Source: Scolanthus callimorphus
Taxonomy: Eukaryota > Cnidaria > Anthozoa > Actiniaria > Edwardsiidae
Assembly: GCA_033964015.1 (NCBI GenBank)
Contig: CM066924.1
Location: 12,426,625-12,490,624, forward strand
Direction: 5' to 3'
DNA: 64,000 nt
This document shows, piece after piece, positions 42,801 to 53,639 of this stretch. The translations under genes and the position numbers were made by a program. Below the pieces are notes generated by a model, which was given only the letters and a program-made list of their open reading frames with translations, did not search any database and was not told the DNA's origin. Position 1 is the stretch's first letter. Each line of letters opens with the position of its first letter.

Positions 42801-43733
42801 TCAATGTTTCGTAGCACCGTGTCCTGCAGTGCCAGCCGTCGCCCCAGCGCATGCCTTGCCTCTATGCGATGTTTGCGCGCAGTGAATACAAACATGCTTG
42901 TACTTGCAGGATTGCATGTTGGGGCAACCATTAGCACTGAAGTTCCAGCGGTAACAATATGTGTCATCCGTAGAGGGACTGTTGTATCGCCTATCTGTGT
43001 TGCGGGCCGGAGTGCTAGTGGTCGGTTTTAATGCCACTGCAGCATCAAAATATTGCGAGCTAAGATCGTCCACATTAGCTCCCCACGCATGATTTTCCCT
43101 CTGTTTAGTTGCGCGATAATCTTGGTCGAAGGCCAGGATTGCCCTCGTCTGAAAACGGGTCCCCTTCACCGCCAAAAACTTCAAATAAACTAAGTATTGC
43201 CGCGCTTCCTCGGGGGAGCTAGTAAACAGCGACTCCAATATTTTTATATTAGCCATGATGAACTGAGGGTAGGATAATTGAAGAGGCTTTAGTTGTTTGC
43301 CGTCAGAACCGTATATAAAGTCAGAAGGTAGCAACGGCTTACCTTCAGGCGTGGCGGGATCCGCCAAAGAACTAGCAGTAGTAGCAGGTTTATCTTTCGA
43401 GTCTTTCGATTCTTTTGAGTCCGTTTGTCCGAAAAGTGCCTCAATCGCCGCCAACTCGTCCTCTAGTTTCTGGGGCGGTGGCGAAGATGTCGATGAAGTC
43501 ACGATACCAACTGACCCTTTGTCCTGTGTGTTAGTCGCTGGGCCCTTGGCTGCTGCTATGGCTTTTCTTAGGAGTACTTTCAAACCGACCGATAAACCCA
43601 AATCAGAGATATCTCGCTCGGTGAGGCCGAGTAGAATCTCTTCGCTGTCCACGTCGTTTGACGAGAGCACCTCCAAAAGATTGTCTGGAAGAGCATGCTC
43701 GGCCCCAAACGACAATAGCCAGGAGGAGAACAT
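42801..43733 (-). CDS. Gag-like protein of YR retroelement
   Basis: A 310-residue structural protein of the retroelement particle. The N terminus (residues 1-65) resembles a SAM-like helical domain: LTERDISDLGLSVGLKVLLR. The middle is low-complexity Ser/Thr/Pro/Lys. The C terminus (about residues 260-305) has a cysteine/histidine-rich RNA-binding part: CYRWNFSANGCPNMQSCKYK then CIHCAQTSHRGKAC, a CCCH-like knuckle followed by a CCHC-like one. It ends at TGA, with the polymerase continuing in the same frame 10 codons later. The start at ATG 43733 is chosen because upstream sequence opens in another frame. Confidence 0.7.
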   Translation of the reverse strand: MFSSWLLSFGAEHALPDNLLEVLSSNDVDSEEILLGLTERDISDLGLSVGLKVLLRKAIAAAKGPATNTQDKGSVGIVTSSTSSPPPQKLEDELAAIEALFGQTDSKESKDSKDKPATTASSLADPATPEGKPLLPSDFIYGSDGKQLKPLQLSYPQFIMANIKILESLFTSSPEEARQYLVYLKFLAVKGTRFQTRAILAFDQDYRATKQRENHAWGANVDDLSSQYFDAAVALKPTTSTPARNTDRRYNSPSTDDTYCYRWNFSANGCPNMQSCKYKHVCIHCAQTSHRGKACAGATAGTAGHGATKH

Positions 43734-44041
43734 AGACTTCTTTCCCCTTTTTGTTTCTTGGATGTCATAGTATAGTTAGTATAGCGAAAAAGATACAGAA
43801 TATTGAGGATGATTTCACGACGACTGTCTACAGCTTGATAACTATATACACTAGTGTCCTGACACTTAGGTCAAAATAGTTAATAATTAATCATCGTAAT
43901 TATACTGCCATTGGATGGAATCCAATACCATACATTTTAGAAATAGGAAATATGTTTACAGATCATATAACCTATACCTAGCAAAACGCACATTTGAGAT
44001 GGTTTCTAAAGACTGTGCGGCTAAATACTTACTCTGTGAGA

Positions 44042-44093
44042 AGTGATTTCCTCCTCCCTTAGGCTCACCGGCCTGAGAGAGGAGGAAATCACT
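44042..44093. repeat. Strong hairpin near the 5' side of the YR element
   Basis: AGTGATTTCCTCCTC and GAGGAGGAAATCACT are perfect 15-bp inverted repeats around a 22-bp loop with GGCTCACCGGCC. Flanks remain partly symmetrical (CTGTGAGA / GCTCGCAC). It may be a separate MITE or a terminal structure of the retroelement. Confidence 0.6.
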
Positions 44094-44099
44094 GCTCGC

Positions 44100-45510
44100 A
44101 CGGATTCAAAAGAAAACGCGCAGACTGATTTGAAGCATTTAGTTGTTTCCTTTATTTTATACAACTTACAATTTACAAATGTTATATACAATTCATTTGA
44201 CGGAATCACTCACGAGCTATGGGTGTCGTGTCTGCTACAGGATTATCAAGGGCGAATCTAGGGTGGCTAGCCACCCCCTTCTCATATTTCTCGTAAAAAC
44301 CTTAAGATTAGCTACCCCCTTGGTCTGAACTCTGTAGTATATCGTTTGTACTAGCCTCCCCCCTTCTTAAGGGAATGCATCTTCATGTCTACGTTATGTA
44401 CTCTTTGCTTTGATCATGGCCGGCGCACCACAATTCGAGGTGGGGGATTTACAAGGAAGAATGTATCACAAATGTGGGGGCTGAATACTAGAAAATGTAT
44501 GACATTTGTAAAAACGAGGTCTCCACCGTCCCTGTGACTGCGAAATGGTAAACACAAATACTTGTTATGGTTATTCAACGACCTTTAGACTATAATCGCG
44601 CGATTGCTTATTTCTTCTGAGAGAGTGTCCCTTTCATTATGCTGCTTTTGAAATCTTGTGTTTATTCTAATATGAGACCATGGCGCGCGTATTTAAAAGG
44701 GGCAGCGGAGCCAATGAAAATTTGTCAGTTTGCCTCCCTTACTTTCAATGTCCGCCCCCTCCCCAAATCCCCCTTCTGATTCCTGGATGAAAATCTACCT
44801 CGAGATTATGGCCTTTGTATGGAGAGCTTTGTATCCTCGCATTGCAGAAAAGCATCATGAAGGAGAAATGGTACACCCACCCTTGGGGGATGAACACGCG
44901 CTTGCGCCCACTGTATGTGCTAATGGTGACAGTGCGGCATCCCTTGCGTTGGTTAGTGCAAAGCTGTAGAAAAGAAGGATTTTCTGAAGAGTTACCAGGA
45001 GATCTTTTTTTTCTCGGCCCCCGGTCATCCTTAACGCCTTCTTTTCCGCAAACGTTACACTTGTCTTGATAACAAGTAATGAACAGATAGTTTTTCGTGC
45101 TACCCAAACCCCTATAATTCTCGCACTGATGCGGTCCTGGGCAGGAGCTTCGGTTGTCTTGTGGCTTTATAGCGTGTCAGTAAACGAGTGAAGCTTGGAG
45201 ACTCTGTTGCCCTGTGTGAGTTCCAGCTCTCTCTTAACATACCTTTCTTGTGTGTTCTTCTACGGCGATAAGAGCTGTTGAGATAAGAAAGGAGTTTGTA
45301 TTTTACAAATCTAAGCCCCTGTTAGTCTACTTCAGCTAGGCTCTTTTTCAAGAAATGAATGGAAATCAAGCGGTTTGATCTAGAAAAAGCTTTAAATTAC
45401 AACCTAGCGTGGGCAGCAAGCGTTTCTCGTGGATCCCAGAGGTAAGAGATACGTGCGAGCGAAGTTTTTGGCCGCGCGAGAAAGCGTGCACTTGTACAGC
45501 TTGACAGGTT
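44100..45510. other. No confident gene
   Basis: An open frame starting MSAPSPNPPSDSWMKIYL (44748-44969, +) follows a plausible ATG context but ends without a donor or domain. Its antisense frame is also open. I do not annotate either as a gene. Confidence 0.35.
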
Positions 45511-45512
45511 AG

Positions 45513-45650
45513 GTTGGTTTTCACTACGACGTAAGCATAACAACAACGGAAGCCTTACGCTTATGTAGTAGTGAAAACAGCACTAAAAAAATAGTTAGTT
45601 TGATCCTTTATGCTTACGCTTATGTTTATGTTGCTAGTGAAAACAAACCC
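45513..45650. mobile_element. MITE, 'TTTTCACTA.GACGTAAGC' family
   Basis: The left end GGTTTTCACTACGACGTAAG and right end TTATGTTGCTAGTGAAAACA are imperfect inverted repeats. Inside, TAAGCATAA and CTTACGCTTATG repeat in both orientations. Confidence 0.6.
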
Positions 45651-46129
45651 TTAGAAGTAATTAACTTTTGAAATTTGGCTTCTTTTAAATTTCTCTGTAA
45701 GGAGAGTTAATTAAATTAGAAAAGAAAAAGAAGAGTTAAATTAGGTTTTTGCCTTATTTTAGTGTTATCTCATTTATAGTTCACATACCAGACTCAAGTT
45801 TGTGCATGTTACCCGTTGCTTCATCCCGGACAGATCTCGATTCTGTGGAAAAGGGGTAAGGAAGGGATGAGAAACGCTCATTCATGTAACACAGAGACAT
45901 GGGATACCTGTGTACAGTATTTGCGACTTGCCTTTAGGGACCGATTGTTTATTACGTCCACGGGGGGGCGTTGGTTTTCTAAATTTATTGAATGTTAAAA
46001 TTGGCACACCCCTCATTAAAAAGGCGATACAAAAATAACCCCCCATAACATCGATGTTCTAAAAATCTTACCCCCCACCCTGTAACCAGATCCCGGTTTG
46101 AACTAATGGAAGACAATTTACAGAAATTT

Positions 46130-46215
46130 CTCTTTTTGTTGCGGCGAAGCTCGCCCTAATTTTTATGCATGATATGAACGCATTTCACCAAACCTCAAAG
46201 AAAATGTAGATGAAC
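46130..46215. repeat. Dispersed 'GCGAAGCTCGCC' repeat copy
   Basis: TTGCGGCGAAGCTCGCC, then ATGAACGCATTTCACCAAAC, then CTCAAAGAAAATGTAGATGA: the same order as the copy at 12525. Another partial copy lies at 46480-46510. Confidence 0.5.
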
Positions 46216-47000
46216 ATTCCATTTGCTGTGCGTAGTAACAAAGATCGCAAATGAAGTGCGTAAAGCAGGGTCAAAATGACGAATCTCTATCCTCGTAAAG
46301 TGGAACTCACGCTTGCCTAATAATTAGGCCTTTTTTTTCGAACTGAGACAGCTCCGATGCTTATTACTGCAGATCGTCTTTTGGGGGAGAGTTTTTTCTC
46401 CTGGCTAAGATTTATTTTCTTGTAATGACATTCGTAGCCATCCCATTGCGCACACACTCAAAAACTATTTTGTACATTCCGTTGCGCGCGAAGCGAGCCG
46501 AAATTGGCGAGCGCTGTATGCCACGAAGCGGCTTGTACATATTATTATTTAGTTTGAACCACAGTGTCTCTGAAAAAATTACACCCTAAAATCTATGTCT
46601 TCTAAATTTTTACCCCCACAAAATTCAAAGCACCCCCCCCCCCCCCCCTGGGTAACCCTGGGTATCAGTGAGTCCAAGCTTCACTCGTTCACTGACAAGA
46701 GCTTGCGTCCAGTCTTGTAAATGAGTGAAGTTAGAGAGTCTGTATCCATGCAGGGTAGCATGCAACAAATGTCGCAGTACGTGTTTTTACAAGTGTATTT
46801 AAAGTCGATAGATGTAGATTCTCGCTACATGCACCGTCAGGTTGTTTGCGCTGTTTAAAATCCTCATCCCTTCACTCCATTCAAGGGGTCTAGAGATCAG
46901 GACTTGTATTACCAATACTGCAGTACATGAACTAGCCTGAATTTCAGGCAGTCTTTTCGCGTTGTTAAGGCAGTTAGGTAAAGGAATCTTCATTGTATTC

Positions 47001-47109
47001 ATGGACGATACCAGCTACAAGCGCGCGCGTTATAAATGCGCTTGATATAAAACATAACAAACCATTTACAGACATGCAGCGCGCGAACATTATAGCTGGA
47101 ATCGTCCAT
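47001..47109. mobile_element. MITE with 'ATGGACGATACCAGCT' ends
   Basis: ATGGACGATACCAGCTA and TAGCTGGAATCGTCCAT are inverted repeats (one mismatch). GCGCGCG runs follow inside both arms. Confidence 0.6.
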
Positions 47110-50100
47110 TTTTAAGGCCCTTAGGGAATTCTGATTGGTTGATCACAAAACCTGTGATTCTGGTGGATCCCTCTTCGTTATAATCCAATGATCTCAACAC
47201 TGGGGAGCAAATGAAAATAGTTGCGATGAGAGTGATCAGTAGACCGAAGAGATAATTCTGATAATTATATCACACGAGGAAGTTGAATTTAGGGAATCGG
47301 CCACTCTCACGTTATATCTTATATCACATACTAAGAAAAATCAGGTCTTTCCTAGATATAATGGACTCCAATGCAATGTAAAAATTGGCATGGATATTGT
47401 ACCACTTATATTGTAAACAAAGTCAATTAGAAGCCTCATATGTGGGGCCATAGAATAATTTTTATAGTAAAAACAACCCTCAAAGGAGATTTGAGCGACA
47501 AATATTGTAACAGGGACACAAGACAAGAGTCCGGTAAAGAGTCCGGAGACAAAAGTGTGTGCGATGTTTCCGAGTACTAGCAGCTCGGCCACATGTTGGG
47601 CATATCCTAGTGCAGTAGTTTACACACTCTTGACTGACAGCTACTCAAAACCGTTAGTTCAGTGCGCCAGATCAAGAACAGATCTTGAAATTATTGAATT
47701 GTACGCAACGCTTTCTTTCTATATCGGCAAAATGCTTGTTTGGTACAACCACAACAACAGTGTTGTAACAAAACATGTACAAGAAAAATGTGAGTTTTGA
47801 ATCGCACTAGTACTCTCGCTTACCCTCGATTTTGACAACTTTTGTCTGCCACAGCTTCCCTTCCGTTTCTAGCGTTGCACTGTTCCTCTCTCTTTGAAAT
47901 CATTTCGGTATTTTGACATAGGCATCACGTTACATTCCTGTTCATTTCCGTTGACTCGCTAGCGGATGGTTAGTATCAAGACGTATTTGAATGGCCCGCG
48001 AGCGCTAGCTACGGTAGAATGCAGCAAGTCCAATAGGGCAGAACTATTAGTTACCCTCAGTCAACTACCAAATTTAGATTCAACTGTTGTGCAAGTTATC
48101 TGATCCCGTAAAATTCCTCAAATGATTTCTGTAGAAAGCATGCATCATATTTTTATAATGAGTTAGTACTGATGAAGGGATCTTTGATATCACCCAAATA
48201 TATGTTATCAATGAGAGGTTTAGAAGGTTGCAGTACAGTTTCAAAGCATTTCCACTACAGAGATAAAGTTTTAGCTTTCGTGATCTCTTACCTTCTGTAA
48301 AATCTCTCACGAGAGTTTCGAAGGACACAAATTCACCGCAATAACCCTCAACAAATAGGTATTAAAGGGCACTCCACCTCCTAAGAAATCCGATAAAAGA
48401 TGTCTTTCTTTTTTTCTAAATAGGCGAATGTTCTGGAAGTGTTTTTCTTATCCTCGGGGAATTATTCTTGGGCAGCGAAATACTATCTGTAACAGCGTAA
48501 ATAACTTGTTAATATCCATCATTCATCAGCAGGTTATAAAACCAAGAACACTAGAACTTGTGGTTTGCAACTACAAACAGAACGGAAGTGATGTATTCCT
48601 CTTATGAATATTCTAGCTAATTAAAACAGGCATGCGATTAGCACAAGCGAAGTAGCATAGAATAAACTGTGAAACTCTTAAAATTACTATGGAAAATGTT
48701 ATTCACCGCAATAACTTAACTTGGAAATGAAACGTCATACAAGGATGAAAGGTTAGAACAATTATTGACTCTGTTTACGGCAAAAGGAAACTGCTGATTT
48801 GTGAACTCATATTTCGCCGACTGTGAAATCAGTGGAGCAAAACAGAACAACAACTACTGAATACTCCAAACTAGTAACTAATAGAATTGTTCGAATGCGA
48901 CAATGAATAGTTACGATAAAAACATACATAACTGTAACTAATTTTAAGCAAATTTAATCAGAAATAAACTGATTCTAAAGCGATTGCTAAGTGAGAATAG
49001 ACTAGGTCTAATTTATAAACTAAATAACCATAACTAGAGGTCAAGACTAAGCATACAGTGATTAAGAGTAGGAGTTCTCTACATACCTCAACAGAAGCAA
49101 ATCTTTTCTCTCTTGTACCAGTCCAGTATACCAAATGTAACTACTGAATGAATCAACTGAAAAACTAAGCAAACAGCTGCATTTCTAGCATTCTACAACT
49201 TGTTGCCAAAACATTCTTTAACGGATATTATTATGCGCGGCAAGGGTGTCCTGTACAAATTTATTTTATAAAGAACTATAATTAAAAGGAAAACAAACAA
49301 GATAATTTTGCGGAAAGGTTTGCAGAAACGATTAGTAAGATTGCGGTAGCAAACTAACATTTTCGCTGCTTAGGAACTTGCGCACATCCGCGGTATGATT
49401 ATCGCAAGGGAAACTGTAACATCCTACACTCCATTGAATGCACAGCCGGTAGGTTAAGAAAGCTAAAATAATCAACATTGTAGAGTATCTAGTTATTTCA
49501 AAACATGTCTAGTGACCCTGTAACAGAAAGCTGGTTAGCAGAGATCACATACTAGTTGTAGAATGAAGGGGGTGGGGGGAATGAATTGAACATTAATAAA
49601 CTCATGATGCTATTACAAATAGATAGTTTGTTTCTTGAAATCAGAAAACTAAATCTGGCAAAGATATGTCTTTATGGAGGGAGGAGGGTTTGTTTTATGA
49701 AATTAATTTAATTTACAATAACAATAATTTAATTTACAATAAAGAGAGAGCAAATGCAATTGTGTAAGCTGTTATGAATTTTGAAACATAAATGGCTTAA
49801 AAGATATGATGTTCTATAAAGTAATCAGTTTTAAATGCCATAGTACAAGCTCTTATAATGAGCAGATCCAATGGCAAAAATCTCGATCAAACAATCTTGT
49901 TCGTCCGCATCTCTGGTCTGCTTGTTACCTAGACTATGTAGAATAAATTTAAATGCCCCGATTTTCGCGTATTTCATGAATCGGCTCATAAGAGCGCGGT
50001 GCGTTTTAACAGTGTGAAAACATCAATCTAGCAGTGTAGAAGAGCTCGAATTTTATAATATTTCAAGAGCTTTTAAGTATTTCACTGATGTTTGTAAGTA

Positions 50101-51084
50101 TTAAGATAACATAATATTGACAATGAAGTTCATTTTAGACTAAGTGTTAAAACATTATACAACCTAAGCGAATATAACTTATCAATAATCGATAAAACAA
50201 ATCCATTTAGCAAGGCTTCGGGTGTGATGTATATTATGAGCTTTTTTATGTACAATGCGGGTTTGAAGGTACATCGGAGAAAAGGAAGTTTTCATAAATT
50301 TGATTCAAAGAATCACACAACCTTCAATGATTTAATAAGACGAATGCGCAAGTAAAGAAATCGATCTCTTGCAATTTTGTTTAAAGAATTAGGAGAAATC
50401 TGAAATAAATAACAGCGTATGAAAAATTCAAAGAACTATGAGGGAACAGAGGGAACTAAACTACTTTAAAAGTAACAACTTACAGAAGGCTTTAGAGCTT
50501 TACTTTACAAACAAGCACTGCCACTGCAGATATTCAATTGATATTGCAATTGTAGGTACGCTGTGTTGAGAAGCGCGGATATCAGTATATTACAACAGGG
50601 TCTATGGGTAGAATGCAATGAGCAGTTCAAAAATAAACTAAGACATTCTAAGATTAAAATATTACTTCACGAATACTTACAAGACCAAGTAAGAGGAAGG
50701 AATTCACGCATTCCAAATCAATAGAATTTCTGCTTCCGGTATAACGGAAAGCTACAACATTATAAACTGGAAGCATTTGTTTATTAATGGGGTAACTGTA
50801 TTGAGCAGCATGCGATGAGTATGCATGGGGGTTTCCCTTGACTGTAAAGTAAGAAGTTCATTGGCAGCTACCACGGCTACCAGAAGGTGTAGAGAGCCAA
50901 TCACAGGCGCTCTTCTTAACGCTGCGACCCTACTGCTTTTGATTGGTGGATTTCGATCCGATGGTAAATTGACCTTTGGACTCTGATGACCTTTGATGAC
51001 CTTGATCCTGTTTCCTTGGCTGTAAGCATTAAGCATTAAGCACTAAGCACCAAATTGACCTTTGGACCCTAATGTCTAGCCTTA
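47110..51084. other. Long gene-poor, AT-rich stretch
   Basis: No exon, domain or TIR element was recognised on either strand. Open frames at 47341-47800 and 50752-51036 are isolated and featureless. Near the right border short direct repeats appear (GATGACCTTTGATGACCTT, GCATTAAGCATTAAGCACTA), leading into the tandem arrays. Confidence 0.45.
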
Positions 51085-51712
51085 TCCTCCTCATAGGACA
51101 CTAGGACAGATAGGACACTAGGACACTACTAGGACAAGTAGGACACTAGGACAAGTAGGACACTAGGACAGATAGGACACTAGGACAGATAGGACACTAC
51201 TAGGACAAGTAGGACACTACTAGGACACTACTAGGACAAGTAGGACAGATAGGACAAATAGGACACTAGGACAGATAGGACACTAGGACAAGTAGGACAC
51301 TAGGACAGATAGGACACTACTAGGACAAGTAGGACACTAGGACAGATAGGACACTAGGACACTACTAGGACAAGTAGGACACTACTAGGACAAGTAGGAC
51401 AGATAGGACACTACTAGGACAAGTAGGACACTAGGACAGACAGGACAAATAGGGCAAGTAGGACAGATAGGACACTACTAGGACACTAGGACACTACTAG
51501 GACACTACTAGGACAAGTAGGACAGATAGGACACTACTAGGACAAGTAGGACACTACTAGGACAAGTAGGACAGATAGGACACTAGGACAGGTAGGACAC
51601 TAGGACAGACAGGACAAATAGGGCAAGTAGGACAGATAGGACACTACTAGGACACTAGGACACTACTAGGACAAGTAGGACACTACTAGGACAAGTAGGA
51701 TACATAGGATAA
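51085..51712. repeat. Tandem array 1, AGGACA-based units
   Basis: About 630 bp of 8-10-bp units: AGGACACT, AGGACAAGT, AGGACAGAT and the insert ACT. A longer higher-order unit is visible: the stretch starting AGGACAGACAGGACAAATAG occurs at about 51432 and again at about 51604. Confidence 0.95.
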
Positions 51713-51714
51713 TT

Positions 51715-52216
51715 TCCGAACACTTTCCGAACACTTCCGAAGGCCTTCCGAACACTTTCCGAACACTTCCGAAGATCACCCGAACACTTTCCGAAGGTCT
51801 TCCGAAGACCTTCCGAACACTTCCGAAGACCATCCGAAGACCTTCCGAACATCACCCGAAGACTTTCCGAAGACTTTCCGAACACTTCCGAAGACCTTTC
51901 CAACACTTTCCGAAGGTCTTCCGAAGGTTTTCCGAAGACCTTCCGAGCACTTCCGAACACTTTCCGAACACTTCCGAAGATCACCCGAACACTTTCCGAA
52001 TGTCTTCCGAAGACATTCCGAACACTTCCGAGCACTTCCGAATATTTTCCGAAGACCTTCCGAACACTTTCCGAATACTCTCCGAAGATCTCCCGAACAT
52101 TTCCGAAGATCTTCCGAAGACCTTCCGAGCACTTCCGAAGACCTTCCGAAGATATTCCGAACACCTTCCGAACACTTCCGCTGATCTTCCGAACACTTCC
52201 CGAAGATCTTCCGATC
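51715..52216. repeat. Tandem array 2, CTTCCGAAGAC/CTTTCCGAACA units
   Basis: About 500 bp of 10-13-bp units alternating CTTTCCGAACA, CTTCCGAAGAC and CTTCCGAACA. All three minus-strand frames stay open over most of it, with S-E-G-L-R-K-V-F-G-like repeats. This follows from a stop-free unit and does not by itself indicate a gene. Confidence 0.95.
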
Positions 52217-52356
52217 GAAATTTTAGGTTACATATTATTTATGAATTTATAATTAGTCTACCAACCTGACTACGAAGCTTCCATTCTTTGCTCAAATTGG
52301 GTTCCGTGCATCTTTGTGAATACCTCACATCGCTCACACACTAGCTTTTATAGATA

Positions 52357-52640
52357 AAGTGCTGTACTATAAGTGCTGTACCTATAAGTGCTGTACTATA
52401 AGTGCTGTACTATAAGTGCTGTACTATAAGTGCTGTACTATAAGTGCTGTACTATAAAGTGCTGTACTATAAGTGCTGTACTATAAGTGCTGTACTATAA
52501 AGTGCTGTACTATAAAGTGCTGTACTATAAAGTGCCGTACTATAAAGTGCTGTATTATAAAGTGCTGTATTATAAGTGCTGGCGTATAAAGTGCTGGCGT
52601 ATAAAGTGCTGGCGTAAATGCTGGCGTATAAAGTGCTGTA
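52357..52640. repeat. Tandem array 3, TGCTGTACTATAAG units
   Basis: About 18 units of 14-16 bp, TGCTGTACTATAAG(T/AG). The last units change to TGCTGGCGTATAAAG, so the array has an ordered gradient of variants. Confidence 0.95.
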
Positions 52641-52644
52641 CTAT

Positions 52645-53370
52645 ATCCACCCTATATACTACTGGCATGGCGATGAACTGCACGAACAAACTCACATGGA
52701 CGAAACGCTTAGTAGCCGCTCCTATCGCAATGTACGCTGTGCCTGGTCTAGTGTAAACGATTTCGAATCCGTGATCATTTGTAACTGGTCTAGTGTAAAC
52801 GTTTCGCCTATACGTATACTCGAAAACGTGTCTCCGTAGAGTTTGTCGTCTCCGGAGATATTTGCTCTAGTGTAAACTAAGTCTTAAGATGATCTGGAAA
52901 ATTGACAGAGCTTGTAATTAATAAGAGAGCAATGTTTGCATTGACATATTTTTCCTAGTCTGACTGGATTTTGATAATCCAGTTAGAAAAAGCAGGAAGA
53001 ATAACTGCAAAAGCAGGAATGTTTTTCCTTTTCCACAAAATGATATTTAATATATTCAGTGATGAAGTATGCCTATAGGAGGGCCTTGACACACTGCATC
53101 TCGTGAAACTGGAATCCCTTAGCTACCAAAGAATGCATTACTATTTTAGGGCTGTGCCAAGCTGCCAGCATGTTTTTTGGGGCCTTGGTTCTTTAGTATA
53201 GCCTTCTTGGATTTGATATCAATCTGACACCACCATAGAACTTGAACTTATTGGACTTTTTTCAGTCACAGTAAGGATGTGGCAGAGCTGGCAGGTTGTG
53301 TCCAAAGGAGTGTGCCAAGTACTATTGAGAGGTGCAAAATATTTTAAATTTGCTAATTTGGGATGCAGAG
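52645..53370. other. Nothing firm
   Basis: Repeated TCTAGTGTAAAC words occur at 52746, 52788 and 52865. No gene is recognised. Confidence 0.4.
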
Positions 53371-53373
53371 TAG

Positions 53374-53628
53374 CCAGAGCGAATTATAGTCCTAGATCTA
53401 GAAGATGACCCTGCGGTAAGAAAAGAGCTGCAGGTCTATACTACCATGAGTGACAGGGATGTCATGCAAGAGATAATCGAATACCATTCTAGTTGGTTGA
53501 AACTCAAGTCGGCAGTTGCATGGCTGATGCGTTACAAGGAGTTCTTGAAGAGCAAAGTCGCTGAGAAAAGGCACTCGACGTCAAAAGCAAATGGGAATGC
53601 ACCGATGGCAGGCTTTCTTCAGGACTAA
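53374..53628 (+). pseudogene. BEL/Pao-type pol fragment
   Basis: The translation PERIIVLDLEDDPAVRKELQ followed by EIIEYHSSWLKLKSAVAWLM and RYKEFLKSK matches the stretch between RNase H and integrase of BEL/Pao polyproteins ('SSW.K+..A.AW+.R.K..L'). Only about 85 codons survive, with no LTRs, protease or catalytic motifs. It is an old insertion scrap. Confidence 0.5.
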
Positions 53629-53639
53629 CTTCGGATCGA

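Larger units (their letters stand above)
40100..43790 (-). mobile_element. DIRS/Ngaro-type YR retrotransposon
   Basis: The gene order on the minus strand is Gag-like, RT plus RNase H, then tyrosine recombinase. There is no DDE integrase or protease, and no methyltransferase domain between RNase H and recombinase. This fits Ngaro- or PAT-like groups better than classic DIRS. All three coding units share one reading frame from 43733 to 40161, interrupted by TGA at 42803-42801, TAA at 42368-42366 and TAA at 41153-41151. Terminal repeats (split direct or inverted) could not be located, so the ends are approximate. Confidence 0.85.

Noticed and set aside
43297..43770. 157-codon plus-strand ORF opposite Gag
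   Set aside because: It is antisense to the Gag-like frame, which has a zinc-knuckle end and retroelement context. The plus frame has no domain.
44745..45107. Overlapping ORFs on both strands near 44.7-45.1 kb
   Set aside because: Neither has a domain, donor site or partner exon. Mutual overlap suggests chance.
51655..52164. 169-codon minus-strand frame with S-E-G-L-R-K-V-F-G repeats as a gene
   Set aside because: It is wholly inside tandem array 2, and the other minus frames are equally open. The simplest cause is a stop-free repeat unit.
51085..52640. Regularly repeated units that could suggest a CRISPR array
   Set aside because: The units are directly adjacent and degenerate, with no unique spacers, and the window is eukaryotic. 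They are minisatellites.
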